This document shows, piece after piece, positions 32,455 through 32,500 of a DNA stretch of 32,500 bases. The position numbers and the translations under genes are program-made. Location of the stretch: the NCBI GenBank assembly GCA_016946835.1, contig JACVTC010000064.1, positions 435,001-467,500 of the forward strand. The letters run 5' to 3'. This DNA comes from Neocallimastix lanati (nom. inval.). Its lineage: Eukaryota > Neocallimastigomycota > Neocallimastigomycetes > Neocallimastigales > Neocallimastigaceae. Positions within the stretch are counted from its first letter, which is position 1. Each line of letters begins with the position of its first letter. Under the pieces are notes generated by a model that was not told the origin of the DNA, searched no databases, and saw only the letters and a list, made by a program, of their open reading frames with translations.

Positions 32455-32500
32455 ATGGATAAAAAAAATAACTTTATAGAGATTATTGAAGATAATAATA
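32455..32500 (+). CDS. Possible 5' end of a plus-strand gene, cut by window edge
   Basis: An ATG at 32455 opens a frame without stops to the window end: MDKKNNFIEIIEDNN. It would be divergent to RPL19. Its charged amphipathic start is protein-like, but 15 codons in AT-rich DNA are weak evidence and no family can be named. If genuine, it would be the only plus-strand gene in the window. Confidence 0.3.
   Translation, partial: MDKKNNFIEIIEDNN

Overview
The window looks like nuclear DNA from a very AT-rich fungus, most likely an anaerobic gut fungus (Neocallimastigomycota). The evidence is: intergenic DNA that is almost only A and T with homopolymer runs up to about 54 bp; short GT-AG introns in ordinary eukaryotic genes; Asn- and Gln-rich proteins; and a Pho85-type (PCL) cyclin, a fungal family. 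The phylum is an inference; the eukaryotic nature is certain.

Four complete protein genes lie on the minus strand. From left to right they are the condensin kleisin CAP-H/Brn1 (4677-8731, ten exons rebuilt here, 797 aa), a very large intronless PCL-type cyclin (10205-16855, 2216 aa), RNA polymerase II subunit Rpb7 (23848-25585, six exons, 173 aa) and ribosomal protein eL19/RPL19 (30879-31654, about 183 aa, start codon probably split by an intron). A possible gene start on the plus strand runs off the right edge (32455 onward). The four genes are housekeeping or cell-cycle genes and share no obvious pathway.

Between them are mobile-element relics. The left end (1726-4215) has a decayed LINE with an RT and zinc-knuckle C-terminus, a Ty1/copia reverse-transcriptase relic on the opposite strand and a further LINE scrap. 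The right part (about 26580-29870) is a LINE graveyard. In it one 5'-truncated LINE sits inside another with a 9-bp target duplication, and a third insertion has a 12-bp duplication and a doubled tail. The 6.8-kb gap between the cyclin and Rpb7 (16856-23847) has no recognisable gene. It does hold a tRNA-like SINE candidate with a perfect 13-bp target duplication, two related short elements with terminal inverted repeats, a 53-54 bp minisatellite with an inverted segment, and several hairpins.

I found no bacterial-type operon, CRISPR array, defence system or complete autonomous element. The most novel material is the SINE candidate, the paired MITE-like elements, the nested and double-tailed LINE insertions, and the splice-site and homopolymer habits of the introns. 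All exon joins were made by eye from reading frame, GT-AG sites and family similarity; no alignment was run.
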